A stretch of DNA of 64,000 nt from the NCBI RefSeq assembly GCF_900109955.1, contig NZ_FOJB01000001.1, positions 2,356,001-2,420,000 of the forward strand. The letters are read 5' to 3'. The notes under the pieces are model-generated. The model made no database searches, had not been told where the DNA came from, and was given only the letters and a program-made list of their open reading frames with translations. The translations under genes were made by a program, and so were the position numbers. Of the stretch, positions 56,428 through 64,000 are shown piece after piece. Numbering within the stretch: position 1 is the stretch's first letter; every line of letters starts with the position of its first letter. The stretch comes from Aliiroseovarius sediminilitoris (GTDB lineage Bacteria > Pseudomonadota > Alphaproteobacteria > Rhodobacterales > Rhodobacteraceae).

Positions 56428-57612
56428 ATGCCTATGGACCTTTCACCTTCCCTGCATCACCCCACCCCCTCCCCTCAGTCTGAGGAAGATGAATTGGCGT
56501 GGATCCGTCTCTTGCGCTCTCGTCGTGTTGGGGTTGCAACCTTCTATCGCTTGTTGTCCGAGCATGGTTCGGCGCAGGCCGCATTGGCCGCGCTACCGGA
56601 TGTCGCAGCCGAAGCAGGGGTAAAAGACTATGCCCCCTGCCCGCCTGAGGTTGCCGAGGCGGAGCATCGCCGCGCGCGGTTTACCGGAGCCAAGATGGTA
56701 ACATGGGGCACGCCAGCCTATCCTGAACTTCTGTCAGAGATTGCCGACCCGCCGCCGTTTTTCTGGGCAATAGGCGATATTTCCCTGCTGCACCGCCCGA
56801 TGGTCGCGCTGATCGGCGCGCGCAATGCATCCTCGATCGGGTTGCGCATGACCCGTAAACTGTCCCGCGACCTCAGCGAAGCCGGGTTTACCATCGTGTC
56901 CGGGCTGGCGCGCGGCGTGGACACCGTGGCGCACGAAGTCGCGCTGGACGCTGGCAACACCGTGGCCGTGATGGCGGGTGGCGTCGATGTGATTTATCCC
57001 AAGGAAAACACGGTTCTGGCCGAAGATATTGCCCGCAATGGGCTTCGGCTGTCTGAACAGCCGCCGGGCCTGCCCCCGCAGGCGCGCCATTTTCCCCGCC
57101 GCAACCGTTTGATCTCGGGGTTGGCGCGCGCTGTTGTTGTTGTTGAAGCCGCCGCCAAGTCAGGATCGCTGATCACCGCGCGCAATGCGTTGGATCAGGG
57201 GCGCGATGTGCTGGCCGTGCCCGGCCACCCGTTCGATGCCCGTGCGTCGGGCTGCAATTTCCTGATCCGCGATGGCGCTGCCCTTGTGCGTGGCGCGCAA
57301 GACGTGATCGACGCGATTGGCCCGGCCGTCGCAACAGACAAAGATGGCGCAAATGCTACCATGCCTGTCGCATCACCGCCAGTAGAGCCGCGCAAATCGC
57401 AAGACAAAAGAACCCTGTCCCAAACGGCCGAATTGCACAGCCAGATCCTGACCCGGCTGGGTCCAAGCCCCCTGGCAGAGGACCAGTTGATCCGGGATCT
57501 GGGCGATCAAACAGGCGCGGGTTCGGGCGATATCCTGCCCGAACTGGTCAATCTGGAGCTTGAGGGCCGAATCATACGCCAGCCCGGCGGCTTGCTTGCT
57601 CGATCACAGTAG
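56428..57612 (+). CDS. dprA: DNA processing protein DprA
   Basis: 394 residues. The N-terminal helical domain (about 1-80) is followed by the Rossmann-like DNA-binding domain with IGARNASSIGLRMTRKL, GLARGVDTVAH and VMAGGVDVIYPKENTVL, and by SEQPPGLPPQARHFPRRNRL. The C-terminal winged-helix domain (about 330-394) is also present. It loads RecA on incoming single-stranded DNA. The length is on the long side, due to the extra C-terminal domain, which is usual in alphaproteobacteria. Confidence 0.93.
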   Translation: MPMDLSPSLHHPTPSPQSEEDELAWIRLLRSRRVGVATFYRLLSEHGSAQAALAALPDVAAEAGVKDYAPCPPEVAEAEHRRARFTGAKMVTWGTPAYPELLSEIADPPPFFWAIGDISLLHRPMVALIGARNASSIGLRMTRKLSRDLSEAGFTIVSGLARGVDTVAHEVALDAGNTVAVMAGGVDVIYPKENTVLAEDIARNGLRLSEQPPGLPPQARHFPRRNRLISGLARAVVVVEAAAKSGSLITARNALDQGRDVLAVPGHPFDARASGCNFLIRDGAALVRGAQDVIDAIGPAVATDKDGANATMPVASPPVEPRKSQDKRTLSQTAELHSQILTRLGPSPLAEDQLIRDLGDQTGAGSGDILPELVNLELEGRIIRQPGGLLARSQ

Positions 57613-57635
57613 GTCGGCATTTAACCTGTGTAGAT

Positions 57636-57656
57636 TTGGTAAAATAATCTTACCAA
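57636..57656. repeat. inverted repeat between dprA and pyc
   Basis: TTGGTAA (57636-57642) and TTACCAA (57650-57656) are a perfect pair around 7 AT-rich bases. TTGGT...ACCAA half-sites resemble GntR-type operators. No T-run follows, so an operator for pyc, which starts 112 bases on, is more likely than a terminator for dprA. Confidence 0.45.
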
Positions 57657-57767
57657 TTATGAAAAAATCCTTGCCGAATTCTTACAAACCCTATTGCGCT
57701 GCGATGCAGCACGCCCTACGACTTTCACCCAAATCGGCATAATGGGCCTGATAAGGGGGAGAGTGAG

Positions 57768-60700
57768 ATGCGGGACTTTCAGAAAATCCTGATCGCCAAC
57801 CGGGGTGAAATCGCCATTCGCGTGATGCGCGCTGCCAACGAAATGGGCAAGAAGACCGTCGCGGTCTATGCCGAAGAAGACAAGCTGGGCCTGCACCGCT
57901 TCAAGTCGGACGAAGCTTATCGCATCGGTGAAGGTCTTGGTCCGGTCGCCGCCTATCTGTCGATTGACGAGATCATTCGCGTCGCAAAGGAATGCGGCGC
58001 TGATGCGATCCATCCCGGTTATGGTCTGCTGTCAGAAAACCCAGATTTCGTGGATGCCTGCGACGCCAACGGGATCACCTTTATCGGCCCCAAGGCAGCC
58101 ACAATGCGCGCGCTGGGTGACAAGGCATCAGCCCGCAAGGTCGCGGTCGAAGCGGGTGTGCCCGTTATCCCCGCCACCGAGGTGCTGGGCGACGATATGG
58201 ATGCCATCCGCAGGGAAGCCAAGAGTGTCGGTTATCCCCTGATGCTGAAAGCCAGCTGGGGCGGTGGCGGCCGCGGGATGCGCCCGATCCACGGCCCGGA
58301 CGAGTTGGAAGAAAAAGTGCTGGAAGGCCGCCGCGAGGCCGAAGCCGCCTTCGGCAATGGCGAGGGGTATCTGGAAAAGATGATCACCCGCGCCCGTCAT
58401 GTCGAGGTGCAGATTCTGGGCGACAGCCACGGCAACATCTATCATCTGTATGAACGCGACTGCTCGGTCCAGCGCCGCAACCAGAAGGTCGTGGAACGCG
58501 CACCCGCCCCCTATCTGTCCGAAGCGCAACGCGAAGAGCTGTGCGAACTGGGTCGCAAGATCTGCGCCCATGTGAATTATGAATGCGCGGGCACCGTCGA
58601 ATTCCTGATGGATATGGAAACCGGCAAGTTCTATTTCATCGAGGTAAATCCGCGCGTTCAGGTCGAGCATACCGTGACAGAGGAGGTCACTGGCATCGAC
58701 ATCGTTCAGGCGCAAATCCTGATCGCCGAAGGCAAGTCGCTGTCCGAAGCGACCGGCAAGGCGTCACAATACGACATCCGTCTGAATGGTCACGCCCTGC
58801 AAACCCGCGTCACCACCGAAGACCCGCAAAACAACTTCATCCCAGATTATGGCCGCATCACCGCCTATCGCTCGGCCACCGGCATGGGTATCCGACTGGA
58901 CGGCGGCACGGCCTATGCGGGCGGGGTGATCACGCGATATTATGACAGCCTTCTGACGAAAGTGACGGCTTGGGCGCAGACGCCCGAAAAAGCCATCGCC
59001 CGGATGGACCGCGCCCTGCGTGAATTCCGCGTGCGCGGCGTGTCGACCAACATCGCCTTTGTCGAAAACCTGTTGAAACACCCGACCTTCCTGAACAACC
59101 AGTACACAACGAAGTTCATCGACGAGACACCCGAACTGTTCCAGTTCAAGAAGCGACGGGACCGGGGCACCAAGGTGTTGACTTATATCGCGGACATTAC
59201 CGTGAATGGGCATCCCGAAACGCAAGGTCGCGCCGCACCGGCCAGCGATTTGAAGCCACCGAAGCCTCCTGCCTCGCGCGCTGAACCCGCAGCAGGCACC
59301 CGCAACCTGCTGGACGCCGAAGGGCCGCAGGCGGTCGCCGATTGGATGAAGGCGCAGAAAAAGCTGTTGATCACCGACACGACGATGCGTGATGGGCACC
59401 AATCGCTTCTGGCCACGCGGATGCGATCGATTGACATGATCAAGGTCGCACCCGCTTATGCGGCCAACCTGCCCGAGCTTTTCTCGGTCGAATGTTGGGG
59501 CGGGGCGACGTTCGACGTGGCGTATCGTTTCTTGCAGGAATGCCCGTGGCAACGTCTGCGCAACCTGCGCGAAGCTATGCCCAACGTGATGACGCAGATG
59601 CTTTTGCGCGCGTCCAACGGCGTGGGCTACACCAACTACCCCGACAACGTGGTGCAGGCCTTTGTCAAACAGGCCGCGCTGACCGGTGTTGACCTATTCC
59701 GCGTGTTTGACTCGCTCAACTGGGTCGAGAACATGCGCATCGCGATGGACGCTGTGGTCGCATCGGGCAAGATCTGCGAGGGCACGATCTGCTATACTGG
59801 CGATATCCTTGACCCTGATCGCGCCAAGTATGACCTGAAATACTACGTGGGCATGGCGAAAGAGCTTGAGGCCGCAGGCGCCCATGTGCTGGGCCTGAAA
59901 GACATGGCGGGGCTTCTGAAACCTGCCGCCGCCCGCGTTCTGATCAAGGCGTTGAAGGACGAAGTCGATCTGCCGATTCATTTCCACACCCACGACACCT
60001 CGGGCATTGCGGGCGCAACAATCCTTGCGGCCGCCGATGCTGGCGTCGATGCTGTTGACGCTGCGATGGACGCGTTCAGTGGCGGCACGTCGCAAGCCTG
60101 TCTGGGATCCATCGTGGAAGCTCTCGACAATACCGAGCGTGACACCGGGCTGGACATCGGGTCCATCCGCGAGATCTCGAACTATTGGGAAGGCGTTCGC
60201 GCACAATATACGGCCTTTGAAAGTGGGCTGGCCGCACCTGCCTCTGAGGTCTATTTGCACGAGATGCCCGGCGGACAATTCACCAATCTAAAGGCGCAGG
60301 CGCGGTCGCTGGGTCTGGAAGAACGCTGGCACGAGGTGGCGCAGACCTATGCAGATGTGAACCAGATGTTCGGTGATATCGTGAAGGTCACGCCATCCTC
60401 GAAAGTGGTTGGTGACATGGCGTTGATGATGGTCAGCCAGGGCCTGACCCGGGCAGAAGTCGAAGACCCCAAGACGGATGTCGCCTTTCCCGACAGCGTT
60501 GTGGACATGATGCGCGGCAATTTGGGCCAGCCCCCCGGCGGGTTCCCCGAAACGATTGTCAAAAAGGTGCTGAAGGACGAAAAGCCAAACACCGAGCGCC
60601 CCGGCAAGCACTTGAAACCCGTCGATCTGGAGGCCGCACGCACAAGCCTGTCGAACGAGCTAGAAGGGCTGAAAATCGACGACGAGGATCTGAACGGATA

Positions 60701-61208
60701 CCTCATGTATCCCAAGGTGTTTCTGGACTACATGGGGCGCCATCGCCAATATGGTCCGGTGCGCACCCTGCCCACCAGAACCTTCTTTTATGGGATGGAA
60801 CCGGGCGAAGAAATCTCGACCGAGATCGACCCCGGCAAGACGCTGGAAATTCGCCTGCAAGCCGTGGGTGAAACCAACGAGGACGGCGAGGTCAAAGTGT
60901 TCTTTGAACTCAACGGTCAACCGCGTGTTATTCGCGTGCCGAACCGGCTTGTCAAAGCCTCGACCGCCAAACGCCCCAAGGCCGAGGACGGCAACGCAAA
61001 CCATGTGGGCGCACCAATGCCCGGCGTTGTGGCAACCATTTCGGTCAGCGCGGGCCAACCCGTGCGCGAAGGCGATCTTTTGCTGACCATCGAGGCGATG
61101 AAGATGGAAACCGGCATCCATGCCGAACGCGATGCCACGGTCAAAACCGTGCATGTGCAACCCGGTGGTCAGATCGACGCCAAGGATCTGATGATCGAAC
61201 TGGATTAG
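57768..61208 (+). CDS. pyc: pyruvate carboxylase
   Basis: 1146 residues, full length. The biotin carboxylase domain (about 1-460) contains KASWGGGGRGMRP and EVNPRVQVEHTVTEEVTGID. The carboxyltransferase domain (about 540-830) has TTMRDGHQSLLATRMR and HFHTHDTSGI. The C-terminal biotin carrier domain has EAMKMETG with the biotinylated Lys near 1112. It makes oxaloacetate from pyruvate and bicarbonate (anaplerosis). The start has GGGGGAGAG before it. Confidence 0.97.
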   Translation: MRDFQKILIANRGEIAIRVMRAANEMGKKTVAVYAEEDKLGLHRFKSDEAYRIGEGLGPVAAYLSIDEIIRVAKECGADAIHPGYGLLSENPDFVDACDANGITFIGPKAATMRALGDKASARKVAVEAGVPVIPATEVLGDDMDAIRREAKSVGYPLMLKASWGGGGRGMRPIHGPDELEEKVLEGRREAEAAFGNGEGYLEKMITRARHVEVQILGDSHGNIYHLYERDCSVQRRNQKVVERAPAPYLSEAQREELCELGRKICAHVNYECAGTVEFLMDMETGKFYFIEVNPRVQVEHTVTEEVTGIDIVQAQILIAEGKSLSEATGKASQYDIRLNGHALQTRVTTEDPQNNFIPDYGRITAYRSATGMGIRLDGGTAYAGGVITRYYDSLLTKVTAWAQTPEKAIARMDRALREFRVRGVSTNIAFVENLLKHPTFLNNQYTTKFIDETPELFQFKKRRDRGTKVLTYIADITVNGHPETQGRAAPASDLKPPKPPASRAEPAAGTRNLLDAEGPQAVADWMKAQKKLLITDTTMRDGHQSLLATRMRSIDMIKVAPAYAANLPELFSVECWGGATFDVAYRFLQECPWQRLRNLREAMPNVMTQMLLRASNGVGYTNYPDNVVQAFVKQAALTGVDLFRVFDSLNWVENMRIAMDAVVASGKICEGTICYTGDILDPDRAKYDLKYYVGMAKELEAAGAHVLGLKDMAGLLKPAAARVLIKALKDEVDLPIHFHTHDTSGIAGATILAAADAGVDAVDAAMDAFSGGTSQACLGSIVEALDNTERDTGLDIGSIREISNYWEGVRAQYTAFESGLAAPASEVYLHEMPGGQFTNLKAQARSLGLEERWHEVAQTYADVNQMFGDIVKVTPSSKVVGDMALMMVSQGLTRAEVEDPKTDVAFPDSVVDMMRGNLGQPPGGFPETIVKKVLKDEKPNTERPGKHLKPVDLEAARTSLSNELEGLKIDDEDLNGYLMYPKVFLDYMGRHRQYGPVRTLPTRTFFYGMEPGEEISTEIDPGKTLEIRLQAVGETNEDGEVKVFFELNGQPRVIRVPNRLVKASTAKRPKAEDGNANHVGAPMPGVVATISVSAGQPVREGDLLLTIEAMKMETGIHAERDATVKTVHVQPGGQIDAKDLMIELD

Positions 61209-61228
61209 ACGCTTCGAATGTCGGTATT

Positions 61229-61259
61229 GGGGTCGCCATAGTTGGTGGCCCCTTTTTTT
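61229..61259 (+). terminator. intrinsic terminator after pyc
   Basis: GGGGTCGCC (61229-61237) pairs with GGTGGCCCC (61244-61252), including two G-T wobbles, followed by seven Ts. Confidence 0.75.
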
Positions 61260-61395
61260 GCCACAATGCAACGGCACGTCAGCTTGGCAATAAAAGGCGA
61301 TAAGAACCCCCTTCTGGTGCGAATTTCGCCGTTTGGTGTGATTTTCCCCTTGCAGCCATGCGTTGGATTTCATATCTCACGGCTCACCGAAGGAT

Positions 61396-61470
61396 GCGGG
61401 CGTAGCTCAGGGGTAGAGCATAACCTTGCCAAGGTTAGGGTCGGGCGTTCGAATCGCCTCGCCCGCTCCA
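61396..61470 (+). tRNA. tRNA-Gly (anticodon GCC), copy 1
   Basis: 75 bases with encoded CCA. Acceptor arms GCGGGCG and CGCCCGC, anticodon loop TTGCCAA (GCC), T loop TTCGAAT. Confidence 0.95.
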
Positions 61471-61515
61471 ATCGGTTCCCCGGTTCGGCCACTGGCCGGA
61501 CAAACCCATCAGGAT

Positions 61516-61590
61516 GCGGGCGTAGCTCAGGGGTAGAGCATAACCTTGCCAAGGTTAGGGTCGGGCGTTCGAATCGCCTCGCCCGCTCCA
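61516..61590 (+). tRNA. tRNA-Gly (anticodon GCC), copy 2
   Basis: Identical to copy 1 over all 75 bases, 45 bases further on. The pair is followed by insertion-sequence remains. Confidence 0.95.
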
Positions 61591-62467
61591 ATGGGACAAT
61601 TAAAGCACGGGCTCGCAGTCAGAATGCTGGCCGTTGACCTGCCAATGATCAACTTTCGTTCACAACAGCTGCCCAATCGTGTGATTGGGTTTGTGTTGAT
61701 TTTAGAGGTTTGAACTGCCTAGGGCTTGGCAAGATGCGCAAAGCAGGTGTGACGTTGCTCAGGCTCCCGTGGTGACGCTGCGGGTTGTAATGGACGGCGA
61801 AGGCCTCGACCTGGGTTACGAGATCGCCTGGCAGAACGAAGTTTTCCAACAGGATGCGGTTCGTCAGGGCTTGCTGCCGCGGTCGATCTAGCATTGGGTT
61901 TGAGGGTGATCCGGTGCACAACGGGAGCAATTCATCCCCTTGAAGCCGACGATGCGGTGCCCGGGGCATGTTCACGATTGCGCACATTCAATGCCAGTCC
62001 TCCGACACCACAGGCGCAGGCCAACCCAGGCCCTTGCTTGTCGTCCTCAATGTGGCGAACCATATGGTTCAAAGTGGATACGGTCATCTCGCCCGCAGAG
62101 TGTCTGGGCATATCGATACTTTACGGTTAGGTAGCTATGGGATCTTCAAGGCGTCCTGTAGCTTCCGTTTTTTCACTTCTTGGAAAGTCCTGTCCTCTTG
62201 GCGCACAGAAGAAGCCTAAAGAACAGATCTGACTTACATCGGTGGTCCGGTACTCGCCACCAATGGTATTTACCATCGGGCAGACCTTTACCGCACACTA
62301 CATGAGTGTTTAGACCGTTTGCGGTGTTGTTTTTGCTTGCTGGCCGATGACCCGTCTGCCTGACTGCGAACCGACATGCGCCACCTCGGCGAAGGCCGAC
62401 CCATGGAAAACCGGCCATTCAATCCCCATCTTATGCACACCTACAACGCCGAACAGGGGGTAAAGAT
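61591..62467. other. gene-poor region with mobile-element remains between tRNA-Gly and msrB
   Basis: About 880 bases. Apart from a transposase fragment there is no gene I can support. Several short open frames on both strands look like decayed or random sequence. The place just behind tRNA genes is a common target for insertions. No intact attachment-site repeat of the tRNA 3' end was seen in this stretch. Confidence 0.5.
61730..61888 (-). mobile_element. IS3-type transposase C-terminal remnant
   Basis: Minus-strand translation gives LTNRILLENFVLPGDLVTQV followed by EAFAVHYNPQRHHGSLSNVTPA. This is the end of the integrase core of IS3-type transposases (usually NRILLENY.LPGDLE.QI then HYN..R.H.SL.N.TPA). 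Only about 50 codons are left. The frame differs from the family just after TPA and upstream of the match, so the element is dead. No terminal inverted repeats were seen. Confidence 0.7.
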
Positions 62468-62914
62468 TTGAGCACATATGAAAAATCCGCTGACGCCATC
62501 GCCAAACTGTCACCCGAGCAGTTTCGCGTAACCCAGGAAAATGGCACCGAACGCCCTGGAAGTGGCGAATATCTTGGCAACAAGGCGCCGGGCATCTACG
62601 TGGATATTGTCTCGGGCGAACCGCTGTTTGCTTCTTCGGATAAATATGAAAGCGGATGCGGGTGGCCCAGTTTTACAAAACCGATCGAGCCTGCCCATAT
62701 CACCGAGCTGCGGGATGCAACACTTGGCATGGTGCGGACCGAGGTGCGATCAACCAATGGCGACAGCCATCTGGGTCACGTGTTTCCGGACGGGCCAACA
62801 GACCGGGGCGGTTTACGGTATTGCATCAACTCGGCCTCGCTTCGCTTCGTGCATCGTGATGATATGGAGGCGGAAGGCTATGGTGCCTATCTCAACCAAG
62901 TGGAGGATATCTGA
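62468..62914 (+). CDS. msrB: peptide methionine sulfoxide reductase MsrB
   Basis: 148 residues from a TTG at 62468 with AGGGGG before it. [33 protein letters not shown] and [11 protein letters not shown] (catalytic Cys) are MsrB motifs. The two CxxC zinc pairs found in many MsrB proteins are absent. It reduces the R-form of methionine sulfoxide. Its stop overlaps the msrA start (TGATG). Without the TTG the next start would be too far inside. Confidence 0.93.
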   Translation: MSTYEKSADAIAKLSPEQFRVTQENGTERPGSGEYLGNKAPGIYVDIVSGEPLFASSDKYESGCGWPSFTKPIEPAHITELRDATLGMVRTEVRSTNGDSHLGHVFPDGPTDRGGLRYCINSASLRFVHRDDMEAEGYGAYLNQVEDI

Positions 62915-63423
62915 TGACACAAGAACGTGCGGTTCTGGCAGGCGGGTGTTTTTGGGGCATGCAGGACTTGATCCGCAAACTGCCCGGTGTGATCTCGACC
63001 CGCGTGGGATACACGGGCGGCGATGTGCCCAACGCGACCTATCGCAACCACGGCACCCACGCCGAAGGGATCGAGATCATATTTGACCCCGACCGGATCA
63101 CCTATCGTCGGTTGTTGGAGTTCTTTTTTCAAATCCATGACCCGACCACCCCCATGCGGCAGGGTAATGACATAGGTGCCTCGTATCGGTCCGCGATCTA
63201 TTACGTGGGCGAGGCGCAGAAGGCGGAGGCCTTGAACACCATCGCGGATGTCGATGCTTCGGGTCTGTGGCCCGGCAAGGTCGTGACCGAGGTCGAACCT
63301 GCGGGCGATTTCTGGGAAGCCGAGCCAGAGCATCAGGATTACCTGCAACGTATCCCCAACGGGTATACCTGCCATTTCGTGCGCCCTGATTGGGTTTTGC
63401 CAAAGCGCGACGCGGCCGAATAA
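62914..63423 (+). CDS. msrA: peptide methionine sulfoxide reductase MsrA
   Basis: 169 residues. The active-site motif is [10 protein letters not shown], with Met after the Gly, and [28 protein letters not shown] and [14 protein letters not shown] follow as in MsrA. It reduces the S-form of methionine sulfoxide. It is translationally coupled to msrB, so the two handle both diastereomers. Confidence 0.95.
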   Translation: MTQERAVLAGGCFWGMQDLIRKLPGVISTRVGYTGGDVPNATYRNHGTHAEGIEIIFDPDRITYRRLLEFFFQIHDPTTPMRQGNDIGASYRSAIYYVGEAQKAEALNTIADVDASGLWPGKVVTEVEPAGDFWEAEPEHQDYLQRIPNGYTCHFVRPDWVLPKRDAAE

Positions 63424-63431
63424 CACCATGA

Positions 63432-63471
63432 TCAGGTGCGCCGGTCGGGAATGTCCCGTCTGCGCACCTGA
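63432..63471 (+). promoter_or_regulatory. two-part stem-loop between msrA and modA
   Basis: TCAGGTGCGC (63432-63441) pairs perfectly with GCGCACCTGA (63462-63471). Inside it CGGGA (63446-63450) pairs with TCCCG (63454-63458) around ATG. No T-run follows, so it could be a terminator lacking a U-tract or a leader structure of modA. Confidence 0.55.
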
Positions 63472-63530
63472 ACTGTCGCAGCAAAAGACCTTGCCGCTGT
63501 TGGCTGCATGTCGTTATCTGCTCTGCGATC

Positions 63531-64000
63531 ATGTTTGTCTCTTGCGCCCTCTTTCGTACCGGTTCGTTTGTTTGCACCTCGTTCGCGCAAGCGATCGGTG
63601 TTTGTTCAGTCGGCATCTTGGCCATCTTTATGGGCACCGATACGGCACGGGCGGATGATATCACCGTCTTTGCCGCTGCAAGCCTGAAGAACGCATTGGA
63701 TACGGTCGTTCGGGGTTACGAGGCCGAGACCGGGAACAAGGTCCACCTGTCTTATGCTGGATCATCCGTGCTTGCGCGGCAGATTTCGCTAGGCGCGCCT
63801 GCGGATGTCTTCATTTCGGCCAACACCGAATGGATGGATGTGCTGGAGGAGGCAGGTCAAATCATTCCCGGCACGCGCGTCGATCTTTTCAGCAATGACC
63901 TGGTTTTGATCGCCCCGGCCAAGGGCGCATCTCCAACCTCGGAAGAATTGGCAAATCTTGCCGGATATCTCGCAGGTCGGCGTATGGCCATGGGGCTGGT
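63531..64000 (+). CDS. modA: molybdate ABC transporter substrate-binding protein, N-terminal part (partial)
   Basis: The frame runs off the right window edge. After a hydrophobic stretch (GVCSVGILAIFMG) and a likely cleavage site before DDITVF, the mature protein begins with FAAASLKNALDTVV and continues YAGSSVLARQISLGAPADVF and ISANTEWMDVLEE, the ModA pattern. It binds molybdate in the periplasm. The start is uncertain: the ATG at 63531 gives a rather long signal region and has no clear ribosome-binding site, while the ATG at 63630 would cut into the signal peptide. Confidence 0.85.
   Translation, partial: MFVSCALFRTGSFVCTSFAQAIGVCSVGILAIFMGTDTARADDITVFAAASLKNALDTVVRGYEAETGNKVHLSYAGSSVLARQISLGAPADVFISANTEWMDVLEEAGQIIPGTRVDLFSNDLVLIAPAKGASPTSEELANLAGYLAGRRMAMGL

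Larger units (their letters stand above)
61391..61592 (+). repeat. 82-base direct repeat carrying the two tRNA-Gly genes
   Basis: Bases 61391-61472 and 61511-61592 are identical, with a 38-base spacer. Each copy is a whole tRNA gene plus five bases before and two bases after it. This looks like a recent local duplication. Confidence 0.9.

Noticed and set aside
61242-61637. Plus-strand open frame of 131 codons across both tRNA-Gly genes
   Set aside because: The frame contains both tRNAs, and its repeated peptide is just the translated tRNA.

Overview
The window is a gene-dense, GC-rich chromosomal segment of an alphaproteobacterium, most likely a member of the Rhodobacterales (Roseobacter/Paracoccaceae group). 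The basis is gene content and protein style: a smo-type polyol operon, a paaABCDE-paaZ cluster with an extra PaaA/PaaC-like gene, a tatABC operon followed by a DUF815 ATPase, the ctaC-ctaB-(small gene)-ctaG-ctaE order, and an ArsR-ArsC fusion with the GAPDH/ArsJ pair. This is inference from recognised families; no database search was run.

Layout. 1-8.3 kb: the 3' end of a GMC oxidoreductase, then a LacI-type regulator and a polyol operon (binding protein, two permeases, ATPase, sorbitol dehydrogenase, mannitol 2-dehydrogenase). 8.5 kb: tRNA-Ser(UGA) on the minus strand. 8.8-15.2 kb: a tightly packed plus-strand run with a SPOR lipoprotein, D,D-carboxypeptidase, tmk, holB, TatD nuclease, an MBL-fold hydrolase and an AEC permease. 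15.3-23.8 kb: phenylacetate degradation, from a beta-ketothiolase through paaABCDE, a PaaA/PaaC-like protein and paaZ to a PaaX-like repressor. 23.9-27.0 kb: arsenic operon (ArsR-ArsC fusion, GAPDH, ArsJ). 27.0-27.7 kb: unexplained stretch with short tandem repeats.

27.7-31.7 kb (minus strand): an orphan Fbp-type ABC ATPase, then tatABC and a co-transcribed ATPase. 31.9-45.6 kb: MFS transporter, metG, Nudix hydrolase, DUF1178 protein, aspartate kinase, ptsP, a small membrane protein, an acetyltransferase, flavin reductase, hexapeptide acetyltransferase, a SulP transporter, and the purine/methylthioadenosine salvage pair mtnP-apt. 45.8-54.7 kb (minus strand): cytochrome oxidase subunits II and III with assembly factors, then SURF1, thrC, an M16 peptidase, an acetyltransferase and a GlcD-like flavoprotein. 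54.9-61.2 kb: tldD, dprA and a full-length pyruvate carboxylase. 61.4-64 kb: duplicated tRNA-Gly(GCC), an IS3-type transposase remnant, msrB-msrA and the 5' part of modA.

How the genes work together. The polyol genes form one import-and-oxidise unit (sorbitol/mannitol to fructose). The paa genes form a ring-epoxidation, ring-opening and thiolysis unit with its own repressor. The ars genes couple a sensor/reductase to export of arsenate as a glycerate ester. The cta genes supply part of an aa3-type oxidase. Most of the rest is housekeeping. I found no CRISPR array, prophage, toxin-antitoxin or recognisable defence locus. The least explained items are the extra PaaA/PaaC-like protein, the ArsR-ArsC fusion with its apparently leaderless promoter, the 27.0-27.7 kb stretch, and several inverted repeats upstream of smoE, pyc, tldD/ctaC and modA.
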